NCBI GenBank assembly: GCA_037446115.1
Contig: JBBIJF010000031.1
Location: forward strand, 1-49,687
Direction: 5' to 3'
Length of the DNA: 49,687 nucleotides
Source of the DNA: JANWXD01 sp037446115
Lineage (GTDB): Bacteria > Acidobacteriota > Terriglobia > Bryobacterales > Bryobacteraceae
Shown: piece after piece, positions 6,470 to 14,328 of the stretch
Layout: the number at the start of each line of letters is the position of its first letter
Position numbering within the stretch: the first letter of the stretch is position 1
Notes under the pieces: model-generated
What the model saw: only the letters and a program-made list of their open reading frames with translations
The model's database searches: none
Told to the model about the DNA's origin: nothing
Made by a program: the position numbers and the translations under genes

Positions 6470-7561
6470 CTATTCGTGCTCCTTGAACCGCAGCTTCACC
6501 TTCAGCCGATTCAGGTGAGACCAGGGCAGAATGCCTTCGTGCTGCAACCGTCCGACCAAAACGCCGGGGGCGATGCCCAGCTTGTTGGCCCACTCCCGAA
6601 CCTGCGCGGCGCTTCGAGGGGCAGTGGCCGCTATCCGCCGCCAGTCGGCTGGCGGAATCAGGATGTCTCTGGCGAAGCGGTTCGCTTCCTCCTCGTGCTC
6701 GTCGGCGTCTTGGCCAAACTCCACGTAAACCGCCTTCTTGGGGTGTAGCAGGATATGCGCTGCTTCATGGAAAAAGGTGAACCAGAACTGATCATCGCTC
6801 TTGCCGCGCAAGCTGAGCTGCAGGATCGCCTTCTCGGCGTTCAACCATTGCGTCACCCCCCACGCGCGCGCGCCAGGGATTTCCGGCACGAACACAAGTG
6901 CGACGCCAGCCTCAGCGCAGCCCTTCTGCATCTTCGGTGCTGCTTCGGGCGGGGACTCTACGCAGAGCTTGCGAATCTCACGAAGAGCGTGGCGGAATTT
7001 GGCCTCATTGTAAGGGGCGCAGGCGATTTTCTGCGCCTGAATTTCCCCGAGCCGCACCCACGCCAGCAGGGCGTACTTGTCTACCTGATGCGCCATGGAC
7101 TGACGGAAGGCCAAACCTCGTTCATCTCCGATGCGCGAAAGGGCTTCAAACGATGCAACACCGAAAAAGTTGAGGAGCTCCCGGAGACGGGTCACGCGGT
7201 CGCTCTCTCTGGCGAGGACTCCCTGTTTGATCAGCGACTTTACAGGAAGACGGTTCAGCCACTCTTGCTGTGTTTCAAGCCGTGCCGCCTCCTCATGCCG
7301 GGCGAGCGACTGACGATAATTGGCTTCTGCGTTCGTCCAGAATCGGGCCGGAATCGCCAGTACGCGCTCGAGCTGGATGGCGGTTTCCGGCAGCAACGGC
7401 GCCTTGCCTTTGACGATCTCGTTGACGGTCTTCTTCGTGCGCCCGATGCGCTCGGCCAGTTCGGCTTGGGACATTCCGAGCTCTTCGAGCTTCTCCTCCA
7501 GGATTTCGCCGGGAGGCGTCACAAAATCCGGTTCGTACTGATGCAACACGGTGCTACTCAT
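6470..7561 (-). CDS. HigA-type antitoxin with XRE helix-turn-helix and ImmA/IrrE peptidase domain
   Basis: This is a 363-residue protein. An XRE-type DNA-binding domain occupies about residues 10-75 (GEILEEKLEELGMSQAELAE, then RIGRTKKTVNEIVKGKAPLL), as in HigA antitoxins of the VapI/HigA group. The C-terminal half contains a zinc-peptidase motif FFHEAAHILLH (HExxH) of the ImmA/IrrE family with a downstream glutamate-rich segment (DEHEEEANRFARD). Such long antitoxins bind the operator of their own operon; the peptidase part may act in regulation. I chose the ATG at 7561, which lies within the last codons of the toxin gene and has a GAGG box nine bases upstream; an in-frame start at 7579 is possible. 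The pair is toxin-first, as usual for higBA. DrmA-like remnants follow directly. Confidence 0.88.
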   Translation of the reverse strand: MSSTVLHQYEPDFVTPPGEILEEKLEELGMSQAELAERIGRTKKTVNEIVKGKAPLLPETAIQLERVLAIPARFWTNAEANYRQSLARHEEAARLETQQEWLNRLPVKSLIKQGVLARESDRVTRLRELLNFFGVASFEALSRIGDERGLAFRQSMAHQVDKYALLAWVRLGEIQAQKIACAPYNEAKFRHALREIRKLCVESPPEAAPKMQKGCAEAGVALVFVPEIPGARAWGVTQWLNAEKAILQLSLRGKSDDQFWFTFFHEAAHILLHPKKAVYVEFGQDADEHEEEANRFARDILIPPADWRRIAATAPRSAAQVREWANKLGIAPGVLVGRLQHEGILPWSHLNRLKVKLRFKEHE

Positions 7562-7889
7562 GGGTATCCTCGATGCCAACGATCAGGACGGCGGTGATCT
7601 GGCTCCAATCCATACCGCCATCGGCCTTTTTGGGAACGGGGTTGTGGTCGGGGATGAAAATCAGCCGGTACGGTCCATCCAAGTCCAGAGAGAGTTGTCC
7701 CTTCCTTTTGCCCATCAACTCGTGCAGCCTGCCCGGAACGTTCCGAAGGTCTTCCAAGACGACAGCAGCGCGAATGGCGTCGAGCCGCCGCCGTATCAGC
7801 TTGGCCCGTTGCTCGCCGTGGACCCTGCGCAGAAGCGCGAAGTCGTTGCACTCCTTGCCGAGCTTTCCCGTCCGAAAAACAAGTTCCAA
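7554..7889 (-). CDS. HigB/RelE-superfamily toxin
   Basis: This 111-residue protein of HigB type would be a ribosome-dependent mRNA endonuclease. It begins with the typical MELVFRTGKLGKECND segment, followed by a helical arginine-rich part (HGEQRAKLIRRRLDAIRAA), then LRNVPGRLHELMGKRKGQ and a C-terminal sheet DLDGPYRLIFIPDHNPVP, which carries the basic and aromatic residues expected of the RelE fold. The start appears to be a TTG at 7889; no ATG or GTG is available further upstream in frame, and initiation is probably weak. It overlaps the antitoxin gene by eight bases. The length is normal for the family and the frame is intact, so the pair may still be active. Confidence 0.85.
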   Translation of the reverse strand: MELVFRTGKLGKECNDFALLRRVHGEQRAKLIRRRLDAIRAAVVLEDLRNVPGRLHELMGKRKGQLSLDLDGPYRLIFIPDHNPVPKKADGGMDWSQITAVLIVGIEDTHE

Positions 7890-8132
7890 GGGCTCTGTCT
7901 CGACTAGATTTCGTTTACGTATCAGGTTAACACAAAGTTCCGAAACAATCTAGCCCTCCCGCGGGTCGAGCGGGTCGAACAGCGTCGGAACAGCGAGGGT
8001 GGGCTTACCTCCTTTCCCCTGGCGCTTTGGTCTGAATGCTGGAGCCGAGGCCGCCTCCGCGGCGTGGCGAGCCTATGCGAGCCCAGCGTCCCTCAATGGC
8101 GTCGTCGCGCCGGGGCCATGGGGGCGTTGGTG
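7890..8132. other. Intergenic stretch upstream of the toxin-antitoxin pair
   Basis: I see no gene here. On the minus strand between about 7890 and 7960 there is AT-rich sequence (TTGTTT ... TGATAC) that could serve as the toxin promoter, but the match is weak. The remainder is GC-rich and featureless. Confidence 0.4.
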
Positions 8133-8189
8133 CTCCATATATAGGAATTAAATTTCTCTTCTTCTCGCGATACGCGAGACGAAAACATG
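8133..8189 (+). repeat. Degenerate copy D of the palindrome-cored repeat
   Basis: This stretch follows the same order of blocks as copies A-C: CTCCATATATAGGAA, AAATTTCTC, an inverted core TCTCGCG-ATA-CGCGAGA (a perfect 7-bp stem with a different sequence inside), ACGAAAACATGCA. Conservation of the stem despite sequence change suggests the palindrome matters. Confidence 0.5.
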
Positions 8190-8247
8190 CAAGAACACGA
8201 CCCCATCGGTACCACGACCCCGAACCCATTACAAAGCAACGGATTGC

Positions 8248-8280
8248 GTGTGGGGTCATCCAGAAGGCATGACCCCACAC
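8248..8280. repeat. Perfect 12-bp inverted repeat with 9-base loop
   Basis: GTGTGGGGTCAT and ATGACCCCACAC flank a 9-base loop. Further CGACCCC(A/G) words occur nearby (about 8197-8222 and 8280-8285). No T-run follows on either strand, so it is not a standard terminator, although it lies downstream of tRNA-Pro. Confidence 0.75.
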
Positions 8281-8363
8281 GACCCCGCAAGCACTTTGGA
8301 CCTGGAGTGGACCTGAAAGGAGGCCTTCCGAGGGAGGCGACGGAGGTAAGTCTTTGAGAGGTT

Positions 8364-8441
8364 TGGTCGGGCCGCCGGGATTTGAACCCGGGACCTCTTG
8401 CACCCCAAGCAAGCGCGCTAGCCAGGCTGCGCCACGGCCCG
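8364..8441 (-). tRNA. tRNA-Pro (anticodon GGG)
   Basis: The 78-nt gene, including an encoded CCA, has acceptor arms CGGGCCG/CGGCCCG with discriminator A. The anticodon stem-loop CTTGC-TTGGGGT-GCAAG gives anticodon GGG, and the T-arm is CCGGG-TTCAAAT-CCCGG. All arms pair well. Confidence 0.95.
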
Positions 8442-8617
8442 ATTGCTTCTTTCAGTCTACCGCACACCCGGCTTCCGGGAATCCCCGGGCGAGATCCCTC
8501 ATTTCGGAAGGCGGCTTCCGCAAGGCAGGCTCATGGAGCGGGCCCTGACACAAAACTTCGGCTCAAGCTACCGACGACCCAGGCCCGCACAACAGAGAGG
8601 TAACGCGACGCCGCGGA

Positions 8618-8707
8618 TGGCGGAGGAAGAGGGATTCGAACCCCCGAGGGCCTTTCGACCCTTGCGGTTTTCAAGACCGCCGCCTTCGACCACTCGGCCA
8701 TTCCTCC
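8618..8707 (-). tRNA. tRNA-Ser (anticodon TGA)
   Basis: The 90-nt gene has a long variable arm, as serine tRNAs do. The acceptor is GGAGGAA/TTCCTCC with discriminator G and encoded CCA. The anticodon loop CTTGAAA gives TGA, and the T-arm carries GGTTCGAATCC. It lies 176 bases upstream of tRNA-Pro on the same strand. Confidence 0.95.
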
Positions 8708-8839
8708 AGTTCTCACTGTAGCAAAGCAGCGCTCCCCTCTCTCGGGCGAAGCGCCCGACTCAGGGGCGTGGTACGAGCTGGCACGGCCGGCAGGTCCCGC
8801 CCACGAGAGGAACGGGCGCCATTGCAAGCCGTAGTGAAA

Positions 8840-9898
8840 TCAGAGCGTTTTGGTGACCTTCGTCAGCGTCCGGGGCCTATCCGGGTCAAGGCCCTTTTCC
8901 TCGGCCAGCAGCGCACTGAACAGCTGTGCCGGGACGATATAGGGAATCGGCGTATACAGCTCCTCTCGCCAGGCATCCCTGGGCCACTTGAGAGGCAGCG
9001 AGATGCTCCGGGGCGACTCAGCCACCGCCTGGCGGTTTCCCGCATCTGTGATTACCAGGACGTCTGCCTTACGGTCGCGGAGTTTGAGCAGGATCTCACG
9101 CATCGAGGGCCACGTCGCACCCGGCGGAGCAAACAAGAACACCGGGAAGGACTCTTCCACCAGCGCGATCGGACCGTGCAGGAAGTCCGCCGAAGAGAAC
9201 CGCTCGGCCACGACATAGCACGTCTCCATGAGCTTCAGGCCGAACTCGAGGGCGCTTGCGAAGTTCAGACCGCGCCCGACAACCGCCGCATCGGTCATGA
9301 AGCGGTAGCGGGGCACGAGCTCCGCTACCTGACCCTCAATGCGCAAGGCCCGCTCCGTCCATTCCGGCAGCCGCTCGAGGTCACCGAGTCGGATACGCGC
9401 CCCCAGCGAGTGTGCCAGCAAATAGAACATCAGTAACTGCCCGGTGTAGGTCTTCGTGGCCGCCACGCTCCGCTCCTTGCCGGCCCGGACCAGCAGCACG
9501 TGGTCGGCGCGGCGCGCCAGCGTGCTCGATTTCTCGTTGGTGATGCCTACATTGACCGCCCCCTGACTCTTGGCTCGCTCCAGAACCCTGATCGTGTCGG
9601 TGGATTCACCGGACTGGGAGACCGCCACCACGAGCGCTTCGCGCAGATCCACGAAGGCATCGTAGAGCGTGAAGATCGAAGGAGCAGCCATGGAGACGGG
9701 GATCCCGGTCGTAATCTCCAGCAGGTAACGGCCGAACTGGGCCGCATTATCGGACGTACCGCGAGCCGCCAGCACAATCAGCTTCGGCCGCACATGCTGC
9801 AGCCGGCGGGCAAGTCGCCGGACGGCGGGCACCGCCCCGCGCAGGGTTCGTTCCAGCGCCTCCGGCTGCTGCCGGATCTCCTCGAGCATTTTCGACAT
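8840..9898 (-). CDS. SIS-domain sugar-phosphate aminotransferase/isomerase (GlmS C-terminal-like)
   Basis: This 352-residue protein consists of two SIS domains without the glutamine-amidotransferase half of GlmS. The first SIS domain shows LIVLAARGTSDNAAQFGRYL and VVAVSQSGESTDTIRVLERA, the phosphosugar-binding serines. The second shows VGRGLNFASALEFGLKLMET, then the conserved FLHGPIALVEE. Proteins of this build act as ammonia-dependent glucosamine-6-phosphate deaminases (NagB-II type) or related amino-sugar phosphate isomerases in the cytoplasm. The substrate cannot be read from sequence alone. It begins 16 bases after the secretin gene and is probably in the same transcript, an unexpected pairing. 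Confidence 0.9.
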   Translation of the reverse strand: MSKMLEEIRQQPEALERTLRGAVPAVRRLARRLQHVRPKLIVLAARGTSDNAAQFGRYLLEITTGIPVSMAAPSIFTLYDAFVDLREALVVAVSQSGESTDTIRVLERAKSQGAVNVGITNEKSSTLARRADHVLLVRAGKERSVAATKTYTGQLLMFYLLAHSLGARIRLGDLERLPEWTERALRIEGQVAELVPRYRFMTDAAVVGRGLNFASALEFGLKLMETCYVVAERFSSADFLHGPIALVEESFPVFLFAPPGATWPSMREILLKLRDRKADVLVITDAGNRQAVAESPRSISLPLKWPRDAWREELYTPIPYIVPAQLFSALLAEEKGLDPDRPRTLTKVTKTL

Positions 9899-9913
9899 GC
9901 CACTCCGAGAATA

Positions 9914-11476
9914 TCAGAGCGGAATCCGGGGGCGGCTTTCGGAGCCCAAAAAGACTGCCTCGAACGGCTGCGCAGCGGGCGGCGGGCTGAGGATCTGGGG
10001 TCGCAGCAGCAGAAGCACGTTTCGCCGCTCCCTGGAGCGTGAGGTTTGCCGGAAGACGTTGCCAACAACCGGAATCCGCGACAGTCCGGCGAGCCCGGCG
10101 ACCGTTCGCGCCTCCTGCGAGCTCATCAGCCCGGCAACCACCGCCCATTGGCCGTCCCGCAGCCGCACCCCGGACTGCAAGCGCCGTGTGGCGATGACCG
10201 GAATCCGATTGACGACTTCGCCCGTGAGCACCCTGAACTCCGCTTCCAGATCGAGGGAGATTTCGCGCGTCACATGCGTGCGCGGGGTAACCTTGAGCAC
10301 CAGACCCAGATCTTCAAACGTGAATGACGGAGGAACTCCGGCCGGGACGCCGGCGACAACCTGGCCGAAAAAACCTCCGGTGATCACCGGAAACTTGTCT
10401 CCGACGTGGAGGCTGGCGGGCCGTCCGTCCAGGCTGCGGATTTCGGCGCGGAGCAATGTGCGCGCACTCGAGCGGCTCATTCGGGCGATGGCGTTGGCGT
10501 CCGTCACTCCGACGCCCAGAAAGGTCGCGCCGCCACCGAAGACGAGGAAGCGCGAAAACCCGGCAGGGACGGCGGGACGGTTGTTCCATACATCGCTGAA
10601 GTTGACGAAGGGAAACAGCGTCGGCAGGGAAACTCCGTAGTCGCGGAAGAGGCTGTCGCTGAGCTCGAGAAACTCCACGCCGATCATCACTTGTGCGCTG
10701 TAGCGAAGCATCTGGCCGAGCAGATCCTGGGCGGGGCGAACCAGAGAGACGCGGCCCCGCAGCGACACAAGCCGGCGCTGACTGTCCAACTGCACCTGTT
10801 GCAACCCCATGGCTTGCTGCACTGCGCGAGCCAGTTCCCGGGCTTCCTCGAGCGCCACGGGGCTGGGCAGCGGAAACACGGTCGTGATCACCGGCTCGAG
10901 TTCGGCGCGCTTGGCGGTTGTGTCGTTTGCCACCAGGAAGCGGCGCTCGCTGAGAGGGACGACGAAGGACCCGGTCGCTGCCTCCAAAGCGCGCAAAGCC
11001 TCCCGGCAATCGGTCTCGTCGAGACGGAAGCGGCGCAGGGCGCCGGGCTGGTAGTCGGCGTCGAACACGGCTTCGAGGCCACACTCAGAGGCCAGCTGTT
11101 CGAAAAGTTGGCGGGCATTGCCCCGCAGGTCGAAGCTATGTGTCTTAGGGGAGAGACGCAACTCCGGCGCGGCCGCATGATCTGTGGAAGCCGTGTGCGC
11201 CCCGGGCTCTAAAGCCGCTGCAGACTGACCCGTGCGACCGGCATGATCCCGGGCGGATGCGATGGCGCGCTCGCGCAGGGCCTGGCTCCGCAGCCAGTAC
11301 AAGGCGTTGCCCGGATCGAAGGCAGCGGCCTGCGCGTACAGCGCATAAGCTCGCACGATGTCACCGGCCTGTTGTGCCCGTTGCGCCTCCCGGTGGAGGC
11401 GCGAAGCCTCTTTGCGAAGATCCGCCCAGGCGCAGCTTCCTGCCAGGAGGCACACTAAGAGGGCGCGCACCATCAT
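9914..11476 (-). CDS. Secretin-like outer-membrane protein (type II/III secretion, GspD/PilQ family)
   Basis: This 520-residue protein has an N-terminal signal peptide (VRALLVCLLAGSCAWA). A short TPR-like helical segment follows (HREAQRAQQAGDIVRAYALYA), then an STN/N0-like domain (LFEQLASECGLEAVFDADYQ), a further N-domain with VNPN-like repeats and a C-terminal secretin region (VMIGVEFLELSDS, SLDGRPASLHVGDKFPV, and GQWAVVAGLMS, typical of the secretin core near the end). Secretins form large outer-membrane gates for type II secretion or type IV pili. This one is shorter than most full GspD/PilQ proteins. No other secretion genes are visible, though a divergent AAA ATPase lies 88 bases away. 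Two ATGs (11476, 11473) are possible starts. Confidence 0.85.
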   Translation of the reverse strand: MMVRALLVCLLAGSCAWADLRKEASRLHREAQRAQQAGDIVRAYALYAQAAAFDPGNALYWLRSQALRERAIASARDHAGRTGQSAAALEPGAHTASTDHAAAPELRLSPKTHSFDLRGNARQLFEQLASECGLEAVFDADYQPGALRRFRLDETDCREALRALEAATGSFVVPLSERRFLVANDTTAKRAELEPVITTVFPLPSPVALEEARELARAVQQAMGLQQVQLDSQRRLVSLRGRVSLVRPAQDLLGQMLRYSAQVMIGVEFLELSDSLFRDYGVSLPTLFPFVNFSDVWNNRPAVPAGFSRFLVFGGGATFLGVGVTDANAIARMSRSSARTLLRAEIRSLDGRPASLHVGDKFPVITGGFFGQVVAGVPAGVPPSFTFEDLGLVLKVTPRTHVTREISLDLEAEFRVLTGEVVNRIPVIATRRLQSGVRLRDGQWAVVAGLMSSQEARTVAGLAGLSRIPVVGNVFRQTSRSRERRNVLLLLRPQILSPPPAAQPFEAVFLGSESRPRIPL

Positions 11477-11564
11477 ATTGTTAAGACGGCGGCAACGTGC
11501 CGCGCGTGCAGCCCGTTAACAGTCTGAAGACTTCCCGCCGATTCCTTGCATAGGACAGTCGCCG

Positions 11565-12836
11565 ATGAGGACGATCCTGAGTGTAGCCAGCGGCAACCGA
11601 TTTGCGCCGCGAGCCCCGGAAAGCGTGGAGCAGCTCGGCGTACCGGAAATCCTCGTGCAGGACCTGATCCTGCGCCGGGTGTTTATCGAGCGCACTAGCA
11701 CGCTGGCCTCCCTGGCGCGGGCGCTCAAGCTCTCGCTGCCAGTCGTGGAGACCGTCTTCCGCCAAATGCGCCACCGCCAACTGGTCGAAGTGCTCGGCAT
11801 GGTGGGCAACGATTACAGCTTTGCCCTCTCGGGCCAGGGCCGGCAGCTCGCGCAGGAGCGCTTTCAGATGACGCACTACGCCGGTCCCTGCCCGGTTTCG
11901 CTCTCTGATTACCACCTGGGCGTGAAGGCCCAGGCCGCACGGGTGGAGGTCAGCCGCGAAAAACTCCGCCAAGCCCTCTCGGATCTGGTCCTCAGCGACA
12001 CGCTGCTTGACCAACTCGGGCCGGCGATCATCTCCCAGGCGGCGCTTTTTCTCTACGGCTCCACCGGAAACGGCAAGACCTCCCTGGCCGAGCGCCTGGT
12101 GCGTCTTTACGATGACGACGTGCTGATCCCGTACGCGGTGGAAGTGGACGGCCAGATCATCATCCTGTACGATCCGGTGGTCCACCAGCGCGTGAGCGAG
12201 GACGCAGGCGAGGATCCGGACCGGGACCCGCGCTGGGTGCGGTGCAAGCGACCGTGCATCATCGCCGGCGGCGAACTGGTACCGGGCATGCTGGAGTTGC
12301 GGATGGATGAAGCCACCGGCACCTACGCAGCGCCGATTCAGATGAAGGCGAACAACGGAATCCTGGTGATTGACGATTTCGGGCGGCAGCTGATTCCACC
12401 GCGGGACCTGCTCAATCGTTGGATTGTGCCGCTGGACCGCCGGGTGGACTACCTCATGCTGCGTTACGGAGTCAAGTTTCAGATTCCCTTCGAGATGATG
12501 GTCGTGTTTGCGACCAACCTGGATCCGCTGTCGCTGGCAGACGAAGCCTTCCTGCGGAGGATCCAGAACAAGATTCTGGTGGAGGAGATTTCCCCGGAGA
12601 CGTTCGACGAGATCCTGCGTCGCTGCGCCTCCTCTGCCGGCATACCCTATGAGCCGGACATGGCCGAGTATTTGCGCAGCCTGATCCTGAACGACGAACG
12701 GACGGTGCTCCGGGCCTGCTATCCGGGCGACATTTGCCGCATTCTGGTCTCAATCAGCCGCTACGAAGGGCGCCCCCCGCAGATGACCCGGGGCAACCTG
12801 GAGCGGGCCGTCCTGCTGTACTTCGCCCGGTCCTGA
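11565..12836 (+). CDS. AAA ATPase with N-terminal helical/winged-helix region
   Basis: This 423-residue cytoplasmic protein has a residue 30-100 region resembling a winged helix (RTSTLASLARALKLSLPVVE, then LVEVLGMVGNDYSFALSGQG). A single AAA domain follows: Walker A LYGSTGNGKTS (about residues 162-172), Walker B GILVIDDFGRQ, a sensor-1-type VFATN and an arginine-rich second region (ADEAFLRRIQNKI). The set is typical of MoxR-like or pilus-associated AAA proteins that are widespread in Acidobacteria. It is transcribed away from the secretin gene, which may share regulation and function (inference). The exact role is unknown. Confidence 0.85.
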   Translation: MRTILSVASGNRFAPRAPESVEQLGVPEILVQDLILRRVFIERTSTLASLARALKLSLPVVETVFRQMRHRQLVEVLGMVGNDYSFALSGQGRQLAQERFQMTHYAGPCPVSLSDYHLGVKAQAARVEVSREKLRQALSDLVLSDTLLDQLGPAIISQAALFLYGSTGNGKTSLAERLVRLYDDDVLIPYAVEVDGQIIILYDPVVHQRVSEDAGEDPDRDPRWVRCKRPCIIAGGELVPGMLELRMDEATGTYAAPIQMKANNGILVIDDFGRQLIPPRDLLNRWIVPLDRRVDYLMLRYGVKFQIPFEMMVVFATNLDPLSLADEAFLRRIQNKILVEEISPETFDEILRRCASSAGIPYEPDMAEYLRSLILNDERTVLRACYPGDICRILVSISRYEGRPPQMTRGNLERAVLLYFARS

Positions 12837-12846
12837 CCGCAGCCTT

Positions 12847-12852
12847 TATAAT
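12847..12852 (+). promoter_or_regulatory. -10 box (TATAAT) of tRNA-Arg
   Basis: A perfect TATAAT ends nine bases before the first base of tRNA-Arg. The -35 region would fall at the end of the AAA ATPase gene and is not clear. Confidence 0.55.
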
Positions 12853-12861
12853 AGGGGCTGC

Positions 12862-12938
12862 GCGCCCGTAGCTCAGGCGGATAGAGCGGCTGGCTTCGAA
12901 CCAGCAGGCCGGGGGTTCGAATCCCTCCGGGCGCGCCA
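12862..12938 (+). tRNA. tRNA-Arg (anticodon TCG)
   Basis: The 77-nt gene has acceptor GCGCCCG/CGGGCGC with discriminator G and encoded CCA. The anticodon stem-loop GCTGG-CTTCGAA-CCAGC gives TCG, and the T-arm carries GGTTCGAATCC. Confidence 0.95.
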
Positions 12939-12989
12939 GGCCCACTGCGGTTGCGAACCCTGTCTCCGAAATCCCACAATAAGGCCAAG

Positions 12990-13856
12990 ATGAGACTCAC
13001 GCTGCTACTGCTGTGGTTCGCTTCCGGACTGGCCGCTCAGGATTTTTCCGAGATCAAAGTCGAAAAAGTCGCCACGGGCTTCGCCTTTACCGAAGGCCCC
13101 GTGTGGTCGCGTGAAGGCTACCTGTTGTTCAGCGACATCCCGAACAACCGGATTCTGCAGTACGTCCCGGGCAAAGGCACGGCTGTGTTCCGCGAGAACT
13201 CCAACGGGGCCAACGGAAACACCTTCGACGCAAAGGGCCGTCTCTACACCTGTGAGAGCCGCACACGGCGCGTGACTCGGACGGATCGAAAAGGCAACAT
13301 CGAAGTGCTGGCCGAACACTGGGACGGCAAGCGTTTGAATGCGCCCAATGATATTGTCGTCCGCCGCGACGGCCATATCTATTTCACCGACCCGGCCTTC
13401 GGCCAGCAGGCGGAAACCCGCGAGCTCGACTTCTACGGCGTCTACCACGTCAGCCCGAAAGGGGAGATGGAACTGATCGCCAAGCCTGCGGGACGGCCCA
13501 ACGGTATCGCGCTGTCGCCGGACGGGCGCATTCTCTATGTGGCGAACTCCGACGAGCGGAACCTGCGGGCCTACGATCTGGATCGCAACGGCAAGGCTTC
13601 CAACGAGCGGGTCATCGTCTCCGGCATTGACGGCGTGCCGGACGGCATCCGCGTGGACGAGAAAGGAAATATCTACGTGACGGCCAAGGGCTTGGCGGTT
13701 TACTCGCCGGACGGCAAGCTCCTGACGACCATCGAACTGCCGGAGACCCCGGCCAACTGCGCCTTCGGCGATCCGGATTTCATGACGCTGTACGTCACGG
13801 CGCGCACTTCTCTCTACCGGATCCGCCTGAACGTGCGAGGAGCGGTGCAATACTGA
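12990..13856 (+). CDS. SMP-30/gluconolactonase/LRE family secreted protein
   Basis: The ATG at 12990 gives a 288-residue protein with a clear signal peptide (MRLTLLLLWFASGLAAQ); an AAGG box lies upstream. The mature protein is a six-bladed beta-propeller of the SMP-30 lactonase group. Expected metal-binding positions are visible: the glutamate in FTEGPVW, the asparagine in NAPNDIVV and the aspartate in GVPDGIRVDEKG. Such enzymes hydrolyse sugar lactones, for example gluconolactone, here in the periplasm or outside the cell. Its stop is five bases before the Nudix gene, so it probably starts the operon with Nudix, MutS2 and DUF123. The true substrate is not predictable. Confidence 0.9.
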   Translation: MRLTLLLLWFASGLAAQDFSEIKVEKVATGFAFTEGPVWSREGYLLFSDIPNNRILQYVPGKGTAVFRENSNGANGNTFDAKGRLYTCESRTRRVTRTDRKGNIEVLAEHWDGKRLNAPNDIVVRRDGHIYFTDPAFGQQAETRELDFYGVYHVSPKGEMELIAKPAGRPNGIALSPDGRILYVANSDERNLRAYDLDRNGKASNERVIVSGIDGVPDGIRVDEKGNIYVTAKGLAVYSPDGKLLTTIELPETPANCAFGDPDFMTLYVTARTSLYRIRLNVRGAVQY

Positions 13857-13860
13857 TCCT

Positions 13861-14328
13861 GTGCCCCGGCGTACTTCCGGCTCCACCAAACGCCGCTATC
13901 CTCGCCGTCCGGTGTTGGGCGTGGGGGCGCTCATTTTCAGCCGGGGTCGCATCCTCCTTGTAGAACGGGCGCGACCGCCCCTCAAGGGATCCTGGTCGCT
14001 TCCCGGGGGAGTGCTCGAAGCGGGCGAGACGCTGAAAGAGGGCATACGGCGGGAGGTCCGCGAGGAGACCGGACTGGAAGTGGAGCCTCTCGGGATTTTC
14101 GAGGTCTTCGAGCGCATCCTGCCGGACCGCCAAGGCCGCCCTGAGTATCATTACGTGCTGATCGACTTCCTCTGCCGCGTCGAGGGCGGGCGTCTGGTCC
14201 CCGGCGACGACGTGCGCCGTGTGGCGTGGGTTCCCCGATCCGAACTCGGGCACTACGACATCACCGAAGGCACACGGGCGGTGATCGAGCGCGCCTTTCG
14301 CCGCCGGCGGGCACTCCTCAAGCTATGA
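13861..14328 (+). CDS. Nudix hydrolase
   Basis: This 155-residue protein has a GTG start four bases after the previous stop. The Nudix box is complete: GGVLEAGETLKEGIRREV followed by REETGLEV, fitting GX5EX7REUXEEXGU (about residues 50-72). The N-terminus (RRPVLGVGALIFSRGRILLV) is that of ADP-ribose pyrophosphatase/MutT-like members with broad substrates (nucleoside diphosphate derivatives). The tail RRVAWVPRSELGHYDITEGT is the usual closing helix. The stop overlaps the start of mutS2 (ATGA), so the two are co-translated. A role in cleaning damaged nucleotides beside a DNA-repair gene is plausible but inferred. Confidence 0.92.
   Translation: MPRRTSGSTKRRYPRRPVLGVGALIFSRGRILLVERARPPLKGSWSLPGGVLEAGETLKEGIRREVREETGLEVEPLGIFEVFERILPDRQGRPEYHYVLIDFLCRVEGGRLVPGDDVRRVAWVPRSELGHYDITEGTRAVIERAFRRRRALLKL

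Noticed and set aside
8005..8412. A 135-codon minus-strand frame
   Set aside because: It starts inside tRNA-Pro and passes through repeat copy D; its N-terminus is the well-known spurious translation of a tRNA gene.
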